NCBI GenBank assembly: GCA_021372515.1
Contig: JAJFUG010000031.1
Coordinates: 1-33,932, forward strand
DNA from: a bacterium
GTDB lineage: Bacteria > Gemmatimonadota > Glassbacteria > GWA2-58-10
DNA length: 33,932 nucleotides
Direction of reading: 5' to 3'
In this document: positions 1 to 7,828 of the stretch, in pieces
Numbering within the stretch: position 1 is the first letter of the stretch
Layout of the letters: every line of letters starts with the position of its first letter
Program-made: the position numbers and the translations under genes
Notes under the pieces: model-generated
The model's input: only the letters and a program-made list of their open reading frames with translations
Databases searched by the model: none
What the model was told of the DNA's origin: nothing

Positions 1-1149
1 GCGGCGCCGAATACCGCCGCGCCGGCCCAGGCCGCAGCGCAAGACAACGCAGCCACCACAGCCGAAGACACCGCTGCGGTTCATACGGCATATCCTCATG
101 CCGACCCTGAAAAACAAGCCAGAGAGAGTTACCTGTCCAGAGTGACGGAAGAGGGTTTGGAAAAATCGGTTAAGGATATCAAGCATCTGCCCCCGTCGGA
201 TTTCGCCCTCCTTCCCTCGGAAATCCAGGTATGGCTCGCGGCCGAAGGATATTCCATTCCCCAGCCCTATGACTCAACTGAACGGGTGAACGTCATATCC
301 GGGGATTTCTGTGCGGCTGGATCACAGGACTGGGCCGTGCTGGCCTCCAAAGACGAGATGTGCTGCATCATTGTGTTCCGTCATGGCTCCGCATCCGACA
401 CTCTGCTTGCAGCAGTGTCCCCCGAGCGTGATTACATGGGTTACACGGGGAACGGCCGGTTCGGGTTTATCCGACAAATCGAAACCGCTGATCCTTTTTA
501 TGGCGAGAAATACACACCTGTCAACATCGACAGCATTTTCCCCTCGACCGATCACTATGGTATCGGCGGCAAGGATCACGGAGGCTTACTGTACTGTGAC
601 AACGGGATATGGTACAGTTTTGAAGGCTATTACGACGAGATGTATCTTTCACCTGGGGTCTGGCTGGCGGCCACCGAGGCGGTCAAGCGCCTGCCGCCCT
701 CGGCGTTCCCGGACTTGCCCGCGCCCGCCAGGGAATGGCTCGAAAAAGAGGGCTACACCATCCCGCAATCTAACTACACCCGCAACCCGCACAACGTCAT
801 TTACGGTTCATTTTATGTGGCCGACACCCTGGACTGGGCTGTGCTGGCCTCCCGCGACCTCGAATCGCGGGTCATCGTTTTCCGCCGGGGTGTAGAACCT
901 GACACCTCCACCAAAACTCTTACGCAAGACTTGGATTACATGCAGGGCAACGGCCCTTATATTGAATTCCAAAGATACATAGAGGCAGTCGATAGAAGTT
1001 ATATCGCCTCAGGCTTTAAGCTGGAGCAAGAAGCTTTGCCTCTTGATCACGAGGGCATTGAAATCAGCAAGTTGGACCGATGGTCATATGTGCTTTATCA
1101 GTATAATGGTCAATGGTATAAAATATCTGAGTCTGACGAAGATGATTAG
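1..1149 (+). CDS. Two-domain protein of unknown function, probable lipoprotein (5' end outside window)
   Basis: The frame is open from base 1 to a TAG at 1147-1149, so the start lies upstream of the window; the GTG at 142 is only an internal codon. The first ~45 residues are Ala/Pro/Gln-rich, like the linker that follows the lipobox of the neighbouring paralogue, so I infer the same lipoprotein build. After it come two copies of one ~155-residue unit, at about nt 178-650 and 676-1146. Shared marks are LPPSxF, a WLxxEGYxIPQ stretch, DWAVLAS, an (I/V)IVF strand, a conserved HxGI and a final aromatic-rich WY strand. The second copy is nearly identical in DNA to the single copy in the gene at 1431-2132, which points to recent duplication. 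I do not recognise the family. The mix of short strands and conserved Trp/Tyr suggests a beta-rich extracytoplasmic domain, but that is inference. Confidence 0.75.
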   Translation, partial: AAPNTAAPAQAAAQDNAATTAEDTAAVHTAYPHADPEKQARESYLSRVTEEGLEKSVKDIKHLPPSDFALLPSEIQVWLAAEGYSIPQPYDSTERVNVISGDFCAAGSQDWAVLASKDEMCCIIVFRHGSASDTLLAAVSPERDYMGYTGNGRFGFIRQIETADPFYGEKYTPVNIDSIFPSTDHYGIGGKDHGGLLYCDNGIWYSFEGYYDEMYLSPGVWLAATEAVKRLPPSAFPDLPAPAREWLEKEGYTIPQSNYTRNPHNVIYGSFYVADTLDWAVLASRDLESRVIVFRRGVEPDTSTKTLTQDLDYMQGNGPYIEFQRYIEAVDRSYIASGFKLEQEALPLDHEGIEISKLDRWSYVLYQYNGQWYKISESDEDD

Positions 1150-1152
1150 CCT

Positions 1153-1420
1153 TCAGACCTTGGTGCAATGCCAGTGCTCTTTAGATTTTCCTTCATATTC
1201 CAGCTTGACCTTAAACCCGTAAGCAGGGGCGTTCAGTTCAAACCACGTTTTTTGCCTGAAATTCATATTCCGTGACCTTACATCCACATTCTCGCCGAAC
1301 ATATGGCACTCATGCGGAGGCTGAAACGGTTTCTTTTTACTCTTCTTCGTATCCTTAAGTTGGCAGTCGAAGCGTCCTCCGTTTATCAGGCTCACATCTT
1401 TCAAGTACTTTTCAAAAGAA
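1153..1420 (-). pseudogene. Possible 3' remnant of an unidentified gene
   Basis: A minus-strand frame ends with a stop at 1153, three bases from the stop of the gene on the other strand. Over the ~88 codons that do not overlap another gene, the translation looks protein-like: Lys-rich in the middle, with FDCQLKD, HECHMF, WFELNAPAYGF and a terminal HWHCTKV. The frame stays open upstream into the antisense of the next gene, but no ATG with a ribosome-binding site marks a start here; TTG and GTG codons exist near 1400. Base composition is more AT-rich than the neighbours. It may be the tail of a broken gene, a very short gene with an unusual start, or a chance frame. Function unknown. Confidence 0.3.
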
Positions 1421-1430
1421 GGAGGCTGCC

Positions 1431-2132
1431 GTGCCCGGACGGTTGATTTTCTTCCTGCTCGCCCTCTGTCTCTGCGCCTGTTCTCCCGGCGAGAAGCCCG
1501 CGCAGCAGCCAGCCGCGGCGCCGGATACCGCCACGCAGGTTCGGAAAATAATGCAGGATACTTCTGCCGCCCAGGCCAGTGTGGAAGCCGCCGCGGTGGC
1601 ACTCGAGCCCAAATGCGATACCTGTCCATCAATGGATGAAGATTATATCGAGGCGGCGGAGCGTATAAAGCGTCTACCACCTTCGGCATTCCCAGACCTG
1701 CCCACGCCCGCCAGGGAATGGCTCGAAAAAGAGGGCTACAGCATCCCGCAATCATGGCATACCGAGGAAGCACATAACGCCTTTTGGGGCGATTTTTTCA
1801 AGGCTGGCGCTGAGGATTGGGCTGTGCTGGCCTCCCGTAATCTCGAATCCCGTATAATTGTCTTCATCGGCGGGGTGGAACCGGATACTCTGCCGAACAC
1901 ACTTGAGAAAGATATCAGTTACTTAAGAACATATGGGCAATACCTCGAATACGGAAGAATGATTGATGTGATAGACAGTAGCTACATAGCCGAATATAAG
2001 GAAAAATCAGATAATTCAATTCCAATTACACACCAAGGTATTTACGTTGTAGGAAAAGATGGTTCATCTTATGCACTATATAACTACGAGCAGACTTGGC
2101 ACATGTTGCCGTTGCAAGATGAAGGTGATTAA
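1431..2132 (+). CDS. Single-domain lipoprotein of unknown function, paralogue of the preceding gene
   Basis: GTG start at 1431 behind a strong AAGGAGG box, TAA stop, 233 residues. The N-terminus is a classic lipoprotein signal: positive residue, Leu/Phe-rich core, then a LCAC lipobox and a Pro/Ala/Gln-rich spacer, so the product should be anchored to a membrane outside the cytoplasm. The body holds one copy of the unit duplicated in the gene at 1-1149, with RLPPSAF, WLEKEGYSIPQ, DWAVLAS and a terminal Tyr/Trp-rich strand. The N-terminal two thirds are GC-rich and almost identical in DNA to the second unit of the neighbour, while the last third is AT-richer and diverged. I do not recognise the family. 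The tandem arrangement suggests an expanding paralogous group. Confidence 0.8.
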   Translation: MPGRLIFFLLALCLCACSPGEKPAQQPAAAPDTATQVRKIMQDTSAAQASVEAAAVALEPKCDTCPSMDEDYIEAAERIKRLPPSAFPDLPTPAREWLEKEGYSIPQSWHTEEAHNAFWGDFFKAGAEDWAVLASRNLESRIIVFIGGVEPDTLPNTLEKDISYLRTYGQYLEYGRMIDVIDSSYIAEYKEKSDNSIPITHQGIYVVGKDGSSYALYNYEQTWHMLPLQDEGD

Positions 2133-2448
2133 AACTCGAGACGGATTTATATTGAATCAATAATAGCAATGATCACTATCCGAATCATCGCCTTGATAAT
2201 GGAATTTTGCACCGAACACCGAGGCGTATATATTCAACTTTCTAATTGCTTCCAGCCTTTCCTCTCAGGTATCGAATTCTCCCGCCTCTTGTATTTTGTA
2301 GTAAGACACGTCCCGCTCCACAAAACCCTGGCCCGCCGGGTGCGGGCGGATTATTATTGAAGCCTGTGCGCAACAGGGATCAATCCGCAACGCCGCGGTT
2401 TCGCAGCTATTCCATCCATGAATGCCGTACCTGCACCCCGGGGGCCGC
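2133..2448. other. Intergenic gap, no clear gene
   Basis: This 316-base stretch is AT-richer than its surroundings in its first half. Open frames here are short and have no ribosome-binding site or recognisable protein features. A small GC-rich hairpin (CCCGCC / GGGCGG type) lies near 2331-2348. I see no convincing promoter for the downstream gene. Confidence 0.5.
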
Positions 2449-3531
2449 ATGTCCAGACAGAGTGTTGTCAGATGTCAAGCAGGCTCTTTCGCAATCCTCG
2501 CCGCCGTGGCCTTGTTCGCCTGCGGCCCGAAAAAGGAGGTCAGTCCGATGGCGCCTGCCTACAGCGCGCGCGTGGAAACCGACTCGGCCAGCGGCCAGCC
2601 GGTGGTGGTGCTCGAACGCACGGGAGGGGAGCACCCGATGAGTGTCCGTGTCGCCCCGCAGTCGGGCGCGAACCTGTTCAGCCTGACCTATGACGGCAAG
2701 GAACTGCTGTACTCCGACCCCGACCTGAGCAAGCTGCCGGGCTACCATTTCGGCACGCCGGTGCTGTATCCCGCCCCCAACCGGGTGGCCAAGGGCGTTT
2801 TCAGCTTCGAGGGCCGCACTTTCGACTGGGGAGTCAACGAGAAAGACCGTTTCCTGCACGCCCTGGTGCACTCGGTGCCCTGGGAGTACGAGCCGCCCAC
2901 GGCCGCGGCTGACAAGGCCGAGCTTCTCACCTGGCTGGACTTTGCCCCCGGCACGCCCCTGTACGAGAAATTCGGTTTCAACCACCGCCTGAACCTGCGT
3001 TTCAGCCTGGATTCGCTGGGGGTGAAAGTCGCCTACGAGGTGGTGAACCGCGACTCGCTCACCATCCCGTTCGGCTTTGCCATCCACCCGTATTTCAAGT
3101 TCATCGACGACCGCAACGACATCTTCCTCTGCGTGCCGGCCAAGGCCCACATGCAGGCGGTCGACCTGATGCCCACCGGCGTGCTGGACTCCTTAGACGG
3201 CAGCCAGTACGACCTTCGCGCCCCCACCTCGGTGGGGCCGCTGGTGCTGGATGAGGTCTACTACGGGATGGAGCCGGACAAACCGGCCTATATCGAGTAC
3301 CGCGACAGCGGCCTCAAGCTCACCCTGCACAGCTCGCCCGATTTCACCCACATGGTGGTCTACGCCCAGCCGCAGAACCAGTTTGTCTGCGTGGAGAACC
3401 AGACCTGCTCGACCGACGCGCACAATCTGTACGCCCGTGGCCTGCAGGATGTGGCCAACCTTCTGTTCGCCAAGCCCGGCGAGACCGTGGGCGGCTGGGT
3501 GCGGTTCCAGATCGAGCCGCTGGCCCGCTGA
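2449..3531 (+). CDS. Aldose 1-epimerase-like lipoprotein
   Basis: The product resembles aldose 1-epimerases (mutarotases), which interconvert alpha and beta anomers of sugars. I place the start at ATG 2449 rather than 2422 because the nine extra residues precede a good lipoprotein signal whose lipobox is LFAC; the mature protein would then be about 340 residues, the usual size. Family marks are the FGTPVLYPAPNR region, HALVHSVPWE, the catalytic-type HPYF and a VENQTCSTDAHN motif near the C-terminus carrying the expected acidic residue. Export as a lipoprotein is unusual for GalM but common among homologues in polysaccharide-degrading bacteria. A strong terminator follows 35 bases after the stop, so it is the last gene of its transcript. 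Exact sugar substrate unknown. Confidence 0.85.
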   Translation: MSRQSVVRCQAGSFAILAAVALFACGPKKEVSPMAPAYSARVETDSASGQPVVVLERTGGEHPMSVRVAPQSGANLFSLTYDGKELLYSDPDLSKLPGYHFGTPVLYPAPNRVAKGVFSFEGRTFDWGVNEKDRFLHALVHSVPWEYEPPTAAADKAELLTWLDFAPGTPLYEKFGFNHRLNLRFSLDSLGVKVAYEVVNRDSLTIPFGFAIHPYFKFIDDRNDIFLCVPAKAHMQAVDLMPTGVLDSLDGSQYDLRAPTSVGPLVLDEVYYGMEPDKPAYIEYRDSGLKLTLHSSPDFTHMVVYAQPQNQFVCVENQTCSTDAHNLYARGLQDVANLLFAKPGETVGGWVRFQIEPLAR

Positions 3532-3566
3532 AAACGACCGACTGAGGATGCAGGATATTTGCCGCG

Positions 3567-3596
3567 AGAGGGCCGTGCTAACGGCCCTCTCTTTTT
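3567..3596 (+). terminator. Intrinsic terminator after the epimerase gene
   Basis: Perfect 10-bp stem AGAGGGCCGT / ACGGCCCTCT with a GCTA loop, followed by CTTTTT. It separates the epimerase transcript from the EF-G promoter just downstream. Confidence 0.9.
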
Positions 3597-3618
3597 AGGC
3601 CCTAATCGCCGCGTTTTC

Positions 3619-3647
3619 TTGACACTAAGCTGGACTTATTTTATATA
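3619..3647 (+). promoter_or_regulatory. Sigma-70 type promoter for the EF-G paralogue
   Basis: TTGACA at 3619-3624, a 17-bp spacer and TATATA at 3642-3647. The start codon lies at 3725, leaving a leader of roughly 70 bases. This is one of the best promoter matches in the window. Confidence 0.75.
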
Positions 3648-3724
3648 CAAAGCTTCTGAATTCTAACCGTGGACACTTGACGAGGTATTGCCATCAGGAC
3701 TATTTCACCCGGGGAGTGCGATCC

Positions 3725-5362
3725 ATGAAAAACTACGAGAGCAAGGACATACGTAATGTAGCTGTACTCGGTCACGGGAGCTGCGGCAAGACATCCCTCA
3801 CCGGGGCGCTCTGTTTCGCCTCGGGCAGCTCCAAAAGGCTCGGTAGCGTGGATGAGGGCAACAGCCTGACCGATTTCAGCGAAGATGAAATCGAGCGCAA
3901 GATTTCAATCAACCTGTCCGTGGCTTTCGCCGAGTGGAACAAGGCCAAGATAAACCTGATCGACACCCCGGGTTACCTGGATTTCATCGGCGACGCCTAT
4001 GCCTCGGTCCGGGCCGCCGACTGCGCGCTGATCGTGATTCACGCGGTCAGCGGCGTGGAAATAGGCACCGAGATGATGGTCCGCTTGGCCGCCGGCCGCA
4101 AGATGCCCACCGCGGTGTTTATCAACATGATAGACAAGGAACACGCCGATTACGAGAAGGTGTTCAACCAGATACGGGAGAGCTTCGAGGGCCATTTCGT
4201 GCCGCTGACCATCCCGATGGGCCTGGGCGACCAGTTCCACGGCGTGGTGGATGTGGTGCGCCGCAAGGCCTGCCCGGCGGAGGCCGGCACGCAGAGGGGC
4301 GAGTTCAAGACTCAGGATGTGCCCGCAGATATGGCGGATGAGGTGGAGGCCGCCTACAAGGAATTCATCGAGAGCGTGGCCGAGCTGGATGAGTCCCTGA
4401 TGGAGAAGTATTTCGCCGAGGAGCCACTGAGCGATGCCGAGATTTTCGCCGCACTGCGCAAGGGGGTGGCCGAGCGCTCGATCATCCCGGTGTTCTGCGG
4501 CTCGGCGATCAAGACTATCGGCGTGCGCCAGCTTCTGGATGGCCTGGACGAGATCATGCCCGACCCGACCATGATGCCGCCGCGCCCGGCGCACAAAGCC
4601 GAGGGTGGCCAGGAGGTGCAGATCGAGCTGAAATCCGGCGATCCGGCCTGCGCCCTGGTCTTCAAGACCATCTCCGAATCGCACGTGGGCGAGATGAGCT
4701 ATTTCCGCCTGCTTTCCGGTACGATCAAGACCGGTGACGAACTGATAAACTCCAACCAGAACAACCCCGAACGTCTGGGTCACCTCAGCATTTCACTGGG
4801 CCGCGAGCGGATCGAGGTTGAGCAGCTCTGCGCCGGCGATATCGGCGTGGTGGCCAAGCTCAAGTCCACCCATACCGGCAACACCCTGGCCGCCAAGTCG
4901 CGCCTGGTCAAGCTGGCCGACATCGAGTTCCCCAAGCCGGTGATGAACGTGGCGATCGAGCCGAAAATTCGGGGCGAGGAGGAGAAAATCGCCTCCGGCC
5001 TGCGTAAGCTGCAGGAGGAGGACCTCACTCTGCACAGCCATTTCGACCCGAGCCTGAAGCAGATGATTGTCTCCGGCATGGGCGAGTTGCACCTGGATGT
5101 GGTCCTGTCCAAGCTGAAGCGCAAGTTCAATGTCGAGGGCGAGTACGTCAAGCCGCGCATCCCGTACCGCGAGACAATCCGCAAGAAAGCCCAGGGCCAG
5201 GGCAAGTTCAAGAAACAGTCGGGCGGCCGCGGCCAGTACGGCGATTGCTGGGTCCGTCTGATCCCCCTGGAGAAGGGCGCAGGGGTCGAGTTCGAGGACT
5301 GCATTGTGGGCGGCGTGATCCCGGGCAAGTTCGTGCCCTCGGTGGAAAAGGGCGTGCGCTAG
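3725..5362 (+). CDS. fusA: EF-G paralogue, N-terminal part up to an in-frame TAG
   Basis: Translational GTPase of the elongation factor G family, the EF-G-like paralogue group rather than canonical EF-G (switch region reads EIERKISI instead of ERGITI). ATG 3725 is chosen because GGGGAG lies 8 bases upstream; the TTG at 3677 has no such site. Seen motifs: P-loop GHGSCGKT (residues 16-23), DTPG (80-83), NMID (134-137, where most EF-G have NKxD) and SAIK (260-263), then domains II, III and the start of domain IV (SGGRGQYGDCW). The frame hits TAG at codon 546, exactly where relatives have a Glu in the VEKGVRE helix; one base change from GAG explains it. The same frame continues at once with the missing part, so this is a full-length gene (696 codons) broken by one stop: nonsense mutation, sequence error or readthrough. 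Confidence 0.85.
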   Translation: MKNYESKDIRNVAVLGHGSCGKTSLTGALCFASGSSKRLGSVDEGNSLTDFSEDEIERKISINLSVAFAEWNKAKINLIDTPGYLDFIGDAYASVRAADCALIVIHAVSGVEIGTEMMVRLAAGRKMPTAVFINMIDKEHADYEKVFNQIRESFEGHFVPLTIPMGLGDQFHGVVDVVRRKACPAEAGTQRGEFKTQDVPADMADEVEAAYKEFIESVAELDESLMEKYFAEEPLSDAEIFAALRKGVAERSIIPVFCGSAIKTIGVRQLLDGLDEIMPDPTMMPPRPAHKAEGGQEVQIELKSGDPACALVFKTISESHVGEMSYFRLLSGTIKTGDELINSNQNNPERLGHLSISLGRERIEVEQLCAGDIGVVAKLKSTHTGNTLAAKSRLVKLADIEFPKPVMNVAIEPKIRGEEEKIASGLRKLQEEDLTLHSHFDPSLKQMIVSGMGELHLDVVLSKLKRKFNVEGEYVKPRIPYRETIRKKAQGQGKFKKQSGGRGQYGDCWVRLIPLEKGAGVEFEDCIVGGVIPGKFVPSVEKGVR

Positions 5363-5377
5363 GCGGCGAGCAAGGGC

Positions 5378-5815
5378 GTGCTGGCCGGCTGCCAGGTGGT
5401 GGATTTCAGGGCCGAGTGCTATGACGGCAGCTACCACACGGTGGACAGCTCCGATATCGCGTTCCAGATTGCCGGCAGCATGGCGTTCCAGAAAGTGGTG
5501 ATGGACGCCGACCCGGTGCTGCTCGAACCGATCGTCAATGTCGAGGTGCTGGTGCCCGAGGATTACATGGGCGATGTTATCGGCGACCTCAACTCGCGGC
5601 GCGGTCGGATCATGGGCATGACCAGCGAGGGCAGTTTCCAGAAAGTGGCGGCCAAGGTGCCCCTGGCCGAGATGTACAAGTACTCCACCTCACTGCGTTC
5701 GATGACCCAGGGGCGCGGCATGTTCACCAGCGAGCTTTCGCATTACGAGGAAACCCCGCGCGAGGTGATGGAAAAAGTGGTGGAGGAGAACCGCAAGGAG
5801 AAAGAGCAGGACTGA
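5378..5815 (+). CDS. fusA: EF-G paralogue, C-terminal part (rest of domain IV and domain V)
   Basis: Continues the frame of the preceding fragment without any shift. It carries the end of domain IV ([19 protein letters not shown], then [15 protein letters not shown]) and the whole of domain V ([31 protein letters not shown]), ending TGA at 5813-5815. Together the two parts give ~696 residues, the normal EF-G length. Domain V follows the family closely with no other lesion, so the break looks recent or artificial. A GTG at 5378 could in principle start a separate product, but there is no clear ribosome-binding site and the fragment would lack part of a fold, so I regard it as one gene with the upstream part. 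Confidence 0.8.
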   Translation: MLAGCQVVDFRAECYDGSYHTVDSSDIAFQIAGSMAFQKVVMDADPVLLEPIVNVEVLVPEDYMGDVIGDLNSRRGRIMGMTSEGSFQKVAAKVPLAEMYKYSTSLRSMTQGRGMFTSELSHYEETPREVMEKVVEENRKEKEQD

Positions 5816-5844
5816 CCCGGCGGCCGGGCGTTTGAAAAGCATGG

Positions 5845-5880
5845 GCCCCCGCGAGCGGGAAGCGAGCGGGGGCTTTTTTT
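5845..5880 (+). terminator. Intrinsic terminator after the EF-G paralogue
   Basis: Stem GCCCCCGC (5845-5852) / GCGGGGGC (5866-5873) followed by seven T. Lies 30 bases after the TGA. Confidence 0.9.
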
Positions 5881-5894
5881 GCCCCAAATAATAA

Positions 5895-6011
5895 AGGCTT
5901 TGGGATCTGCAAATCCCAAAGCCTGGCTGCACAATCAGCTTCCGCGAAGAAGCCTGCCACCCGGGGCGGGTAACAGAGAAATGATTTGTGCAGTTACAGC
6001 CCTTGCGGGCT
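5895..6011 (-). ncRNA. Candidate structured small RNA ending in a minus-strand terminator
   Basis: Read on the minus strand, three structural blocks follow one another: a hairpin AGCCC/GGGCT (6011-5998); a longer stem pairing 5982-5993 with 5927-5937 (CTGCACAAATCA / TGATTGTGCAG, one bulge) that encloses a GCTTC/GAAGC hairpin (5938-5953); and a perfect 12-bp hairpin (5895-5906 with 5913-5924, 6-base loop) followed by TTTATTATTT. The last looks like an intrinsic terminator. No protein frame is convincing here. The region between EF-G and parA is otherwise empty, so a standalone RNA is plausible; it matches no RNA class I can name. The same hairpins could also form in plus-strand RNA ahead of parA. 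Confidence 0.35.
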
Positions 6012-6173
6012 AATAATCTAATCGGCAAAATGAGAGAGAACTTTAAAAAATGGCATTTCTGTAGTCCGGAAAAATAGACCCCTCTTCGGCAGGCCCGCTA
6101 AATAAGGGCTTGCCAAGCGCGCCGGCCTGTGGTAAGCTCCTGCTTGAACCGGACGCACCGCCAGGGAGCCGTA

Positions 6174-6914
6174 TTGAAAAAGATTGCCATTCTCTCAATA
6201 AAAGGTGGGGTGGGCAAGACCACCACCACGATCAACCTGGGCCATGGGCTGTCGCTCAACGGCCAGCGGGTGATCCTGATCGACTGCGACCCGCAGAACA
6301 ACCTGGCCGAAATTTTCGACCTGGAGCTGGGTGGCGGCGTGAGTGACCTTCTGCTGGGACGCCGGGCCTGGATGACCGAGGTGCGGCGCAACCTGTTCGT
6401 TATCCCCTCGGGCGGACGGGCCATGATGGACGCCGAGTGGAAAGTCGCCGCGGCCCAGAACCGCGAGCGGGTCCTGAACGACAGCCTGGAGGACCTGGCC
6501 AACTGCGACTACGTGATCTGCGATTGCTCCAGCGCGATGAGCCTGGTCAACCTCAATGTCCTGCACTTTGTGGACTATGTCATCATCCCGGTGGGGATGG
6601 ACTACTTTTCGATCAGCGGGCTGAAAAACACATTCGAGATGGTGCGGGAGGTCTGCCGCGCCGACCCCCGTCACCAGCTCCGCCTGCTCGGCATCCTGGC
6701 CACGCAGTTCGACCTGCGCACGCGGGTCAGCCGGGAGATTTACGGCGTGCTGGGCCGCCTGTTCCCTAACGAGCTGTTCAAGACCGTGATCAACGTGAAC
6801 ACCCGCCTGAGGGAGTCCCCGGCCTACGGCAAGACCATTTTCGAGTATGACATCGCCTCCAGCGGAGCGCGTGACTATTTCAAGCTTACCTCGGAGATTC
6901 TGGCGCATGAATGA
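6174..6914 (+). CDS. ParA/Soj-family ATPase
   Basis: Cytoplasmic deviant-Walker ATPase of the ParA/MinD group, which bind ATP, dimerise and position DNA or protein cargo. The N-terminus reads KKIAILSIKGGVGKTTTTIN with the signature KGGVGKTT; LIDCDPQNNL is the Walker A' region, and YVICDCSSAMS is the Walker B strand with an atypical CDCSS where most have DxPP. I choose TTG 6174 because AGGGAG lies 5 bases upstream and the family motif begins right after it; a GTG at 6129 would add 15 residues without family support. No ParB or DNA-binding partner is adjacent. The stop overlaps the thiD start by 8 bases, so the two are translationally coupled. The gene stands apart from any visible partition cassette, so its cargo is unknown. 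Confidence 0.8.
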   Translation: MKKIAILSIKGGVGKTTTTINLGHGLSLNGQRVILIDCDPQNNLAEIFDLELGGGVSDLLLGRRAWMTEVRRNLFVIPSGGRAMMDAEWKVAAAQNRERVLNDSLEDLANCDYVICDCSSAMSLVNLNVLHFVDYVIIPVGMDYFSISGLKNTFEMVREVCRADPRHQLRLLGILATQFDLRTRVSREIYGVLGRLFPNELFKTVINVNTRLRESPAYGKTIFEYDIASSGARDYFKLTSEILAHE

Positions 6915-7722
6915 GATAAAGTGTCCGCCGCGCGCGCTCACGATCGCAGGCAGCGATTCGGGCGGCGGCGCCGGCATCCAGACCGACCTGAAAACATTCC
7001 AGGCGTTCGGTTGTTTCGGCATGAGCGCGATCACCGCTCTCACGGCCCAGAACTCGCGGGGCGTTCAGGGGGTGTTCAAGGTGCCGGCCGAGTTTGTCAC
7101 GGCCCAGATCGACTCCGTGCTGGGGGATATCGGCGCGCAGGCGGTCAAATGCGGGATGTTAGCCGACGGCGACATAATCGAGGCCGTGGCCGCGGCCCTG
7201 GAGCGCCACGGCACGCCGCCCCTGGTGCTGGACACGGTTCTGGTGGCCAAAAGCGGCGACCCGCTGCTCAAGGACTGGGCCGTTGAGAGCATGGTCGAAC
7301 TTCTGTTCCCGCTGGCGGTGCTGATTACGCCCAACCTGCCCGAGGCGGAGCGTCTGACCGGCCTGAGCGTGAAAGACCGCGCCGGCATGCTGGGCGCGGT
7401 GCAAAAGCTGCAAGCCCTCGGGGCCCCGGCTGTGCTTCTCAAGGGCGGCCACCTGAGCGGAGACCGTTTGCTGGATCTCCTTCTGCTGCCCGATGGCCGT
7501 GCGGTTGAGTACGAGAACGAGCGGGTGGATACGCCCCACACCCACGGCACGGGCTGCACTCTCTCGGCCGCCGTGGCCGCGGGCCTGGCCCGCGGCCTGC
7601 CGCTGGAGCGCGCGGTGAGCGCGGCCCGGGCCTATGTGCTGCGCGGTATCCGCCTGGCCCACCCGACCGGCGCAGGCTACGGCACCCTGGGCCACGCCCC
7701 GTTCGACCCGGACACGGACTGA
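6907..7722 (+). CDS. thiD: Hydroxymethylpyrimidine/phosphomethylpyrimidine kinase
   Basis: ThiD phosphorylates HMP and HMP-P in the thiamine pathway. The 271-residue product opens with TIAGSDSGGGAGIQTD, the ribokinase-fold signature for this family, continues with DTVLVAKSGDPLL (family: DPVMVAKSG), TPNLPEAERLTG and PHTHGTGCTLSAA with the anion-hole Gly and the reactive Cys. Start ATG 6907 lies inside the end of the parA-like gene, overlapping by 8 bases, with GGAG 12 bases upstream. No TPP riboswitch sequence is visible upstream, and no other thiamine gene is in the window, so it may serve salvage. An 8-bp inverted repeat (7746-7753 with 7770-7777) follows the stop but lacks a T run. Confidence 0.92.
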   Translation: MNEIKCPPRALTIAGSDSGGGAGIQTDLKTFQAFGCFGMSAITALTAQNSRGVQGVFKVPAEFVTAQIDSVLGDIGAQAVKCGMLADGDIIEAVAAALERHGTPPLVLDTVLVAKSGDPLLKDWAVESMVELLFPLAVLITPNLPEAERLTGLSVKDRAGMLGAVQKLQALGAPAVLLKGGHLSGDRLLDLLLLPDGRAVEYENERVDTPHTHGTGCTLSAAVAAGLARGLPLERAVSAARAYVLRGIRLAHPTGAGYGTLGHAPFDPDTD

Positions 7723-7828
7723 CACCTGTGACTCGCCTTCAAAGCCCGGCCCTCCCGCACGCCCGCGGCAGGGCCGGAAGTCTCCCCCATATTCAATCTA
7801 TCCGGACCACAGGGAAGGGATTCTCCGC

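Noticed and set aside
2169-2360. 63-codon plus-strand frame in the gap before the epimerase gene
   Set aside because: No ribosome-binding site and no recognisable protein character.
3725-5815. Reassignment of UAG to an amino acid in this genome
   Set aside because: TAG ends the genes at 1149, 9472 and 12562 at sensible family lengths, so the code appears standard; only one gene has an internal TAG.
5881-6173. TPP riboswitch upstream of parA-thiD
   Set aside because: The conserved CUGAGA and ACCUGA...GGGA parts of the thi box are absent on the plus strand.
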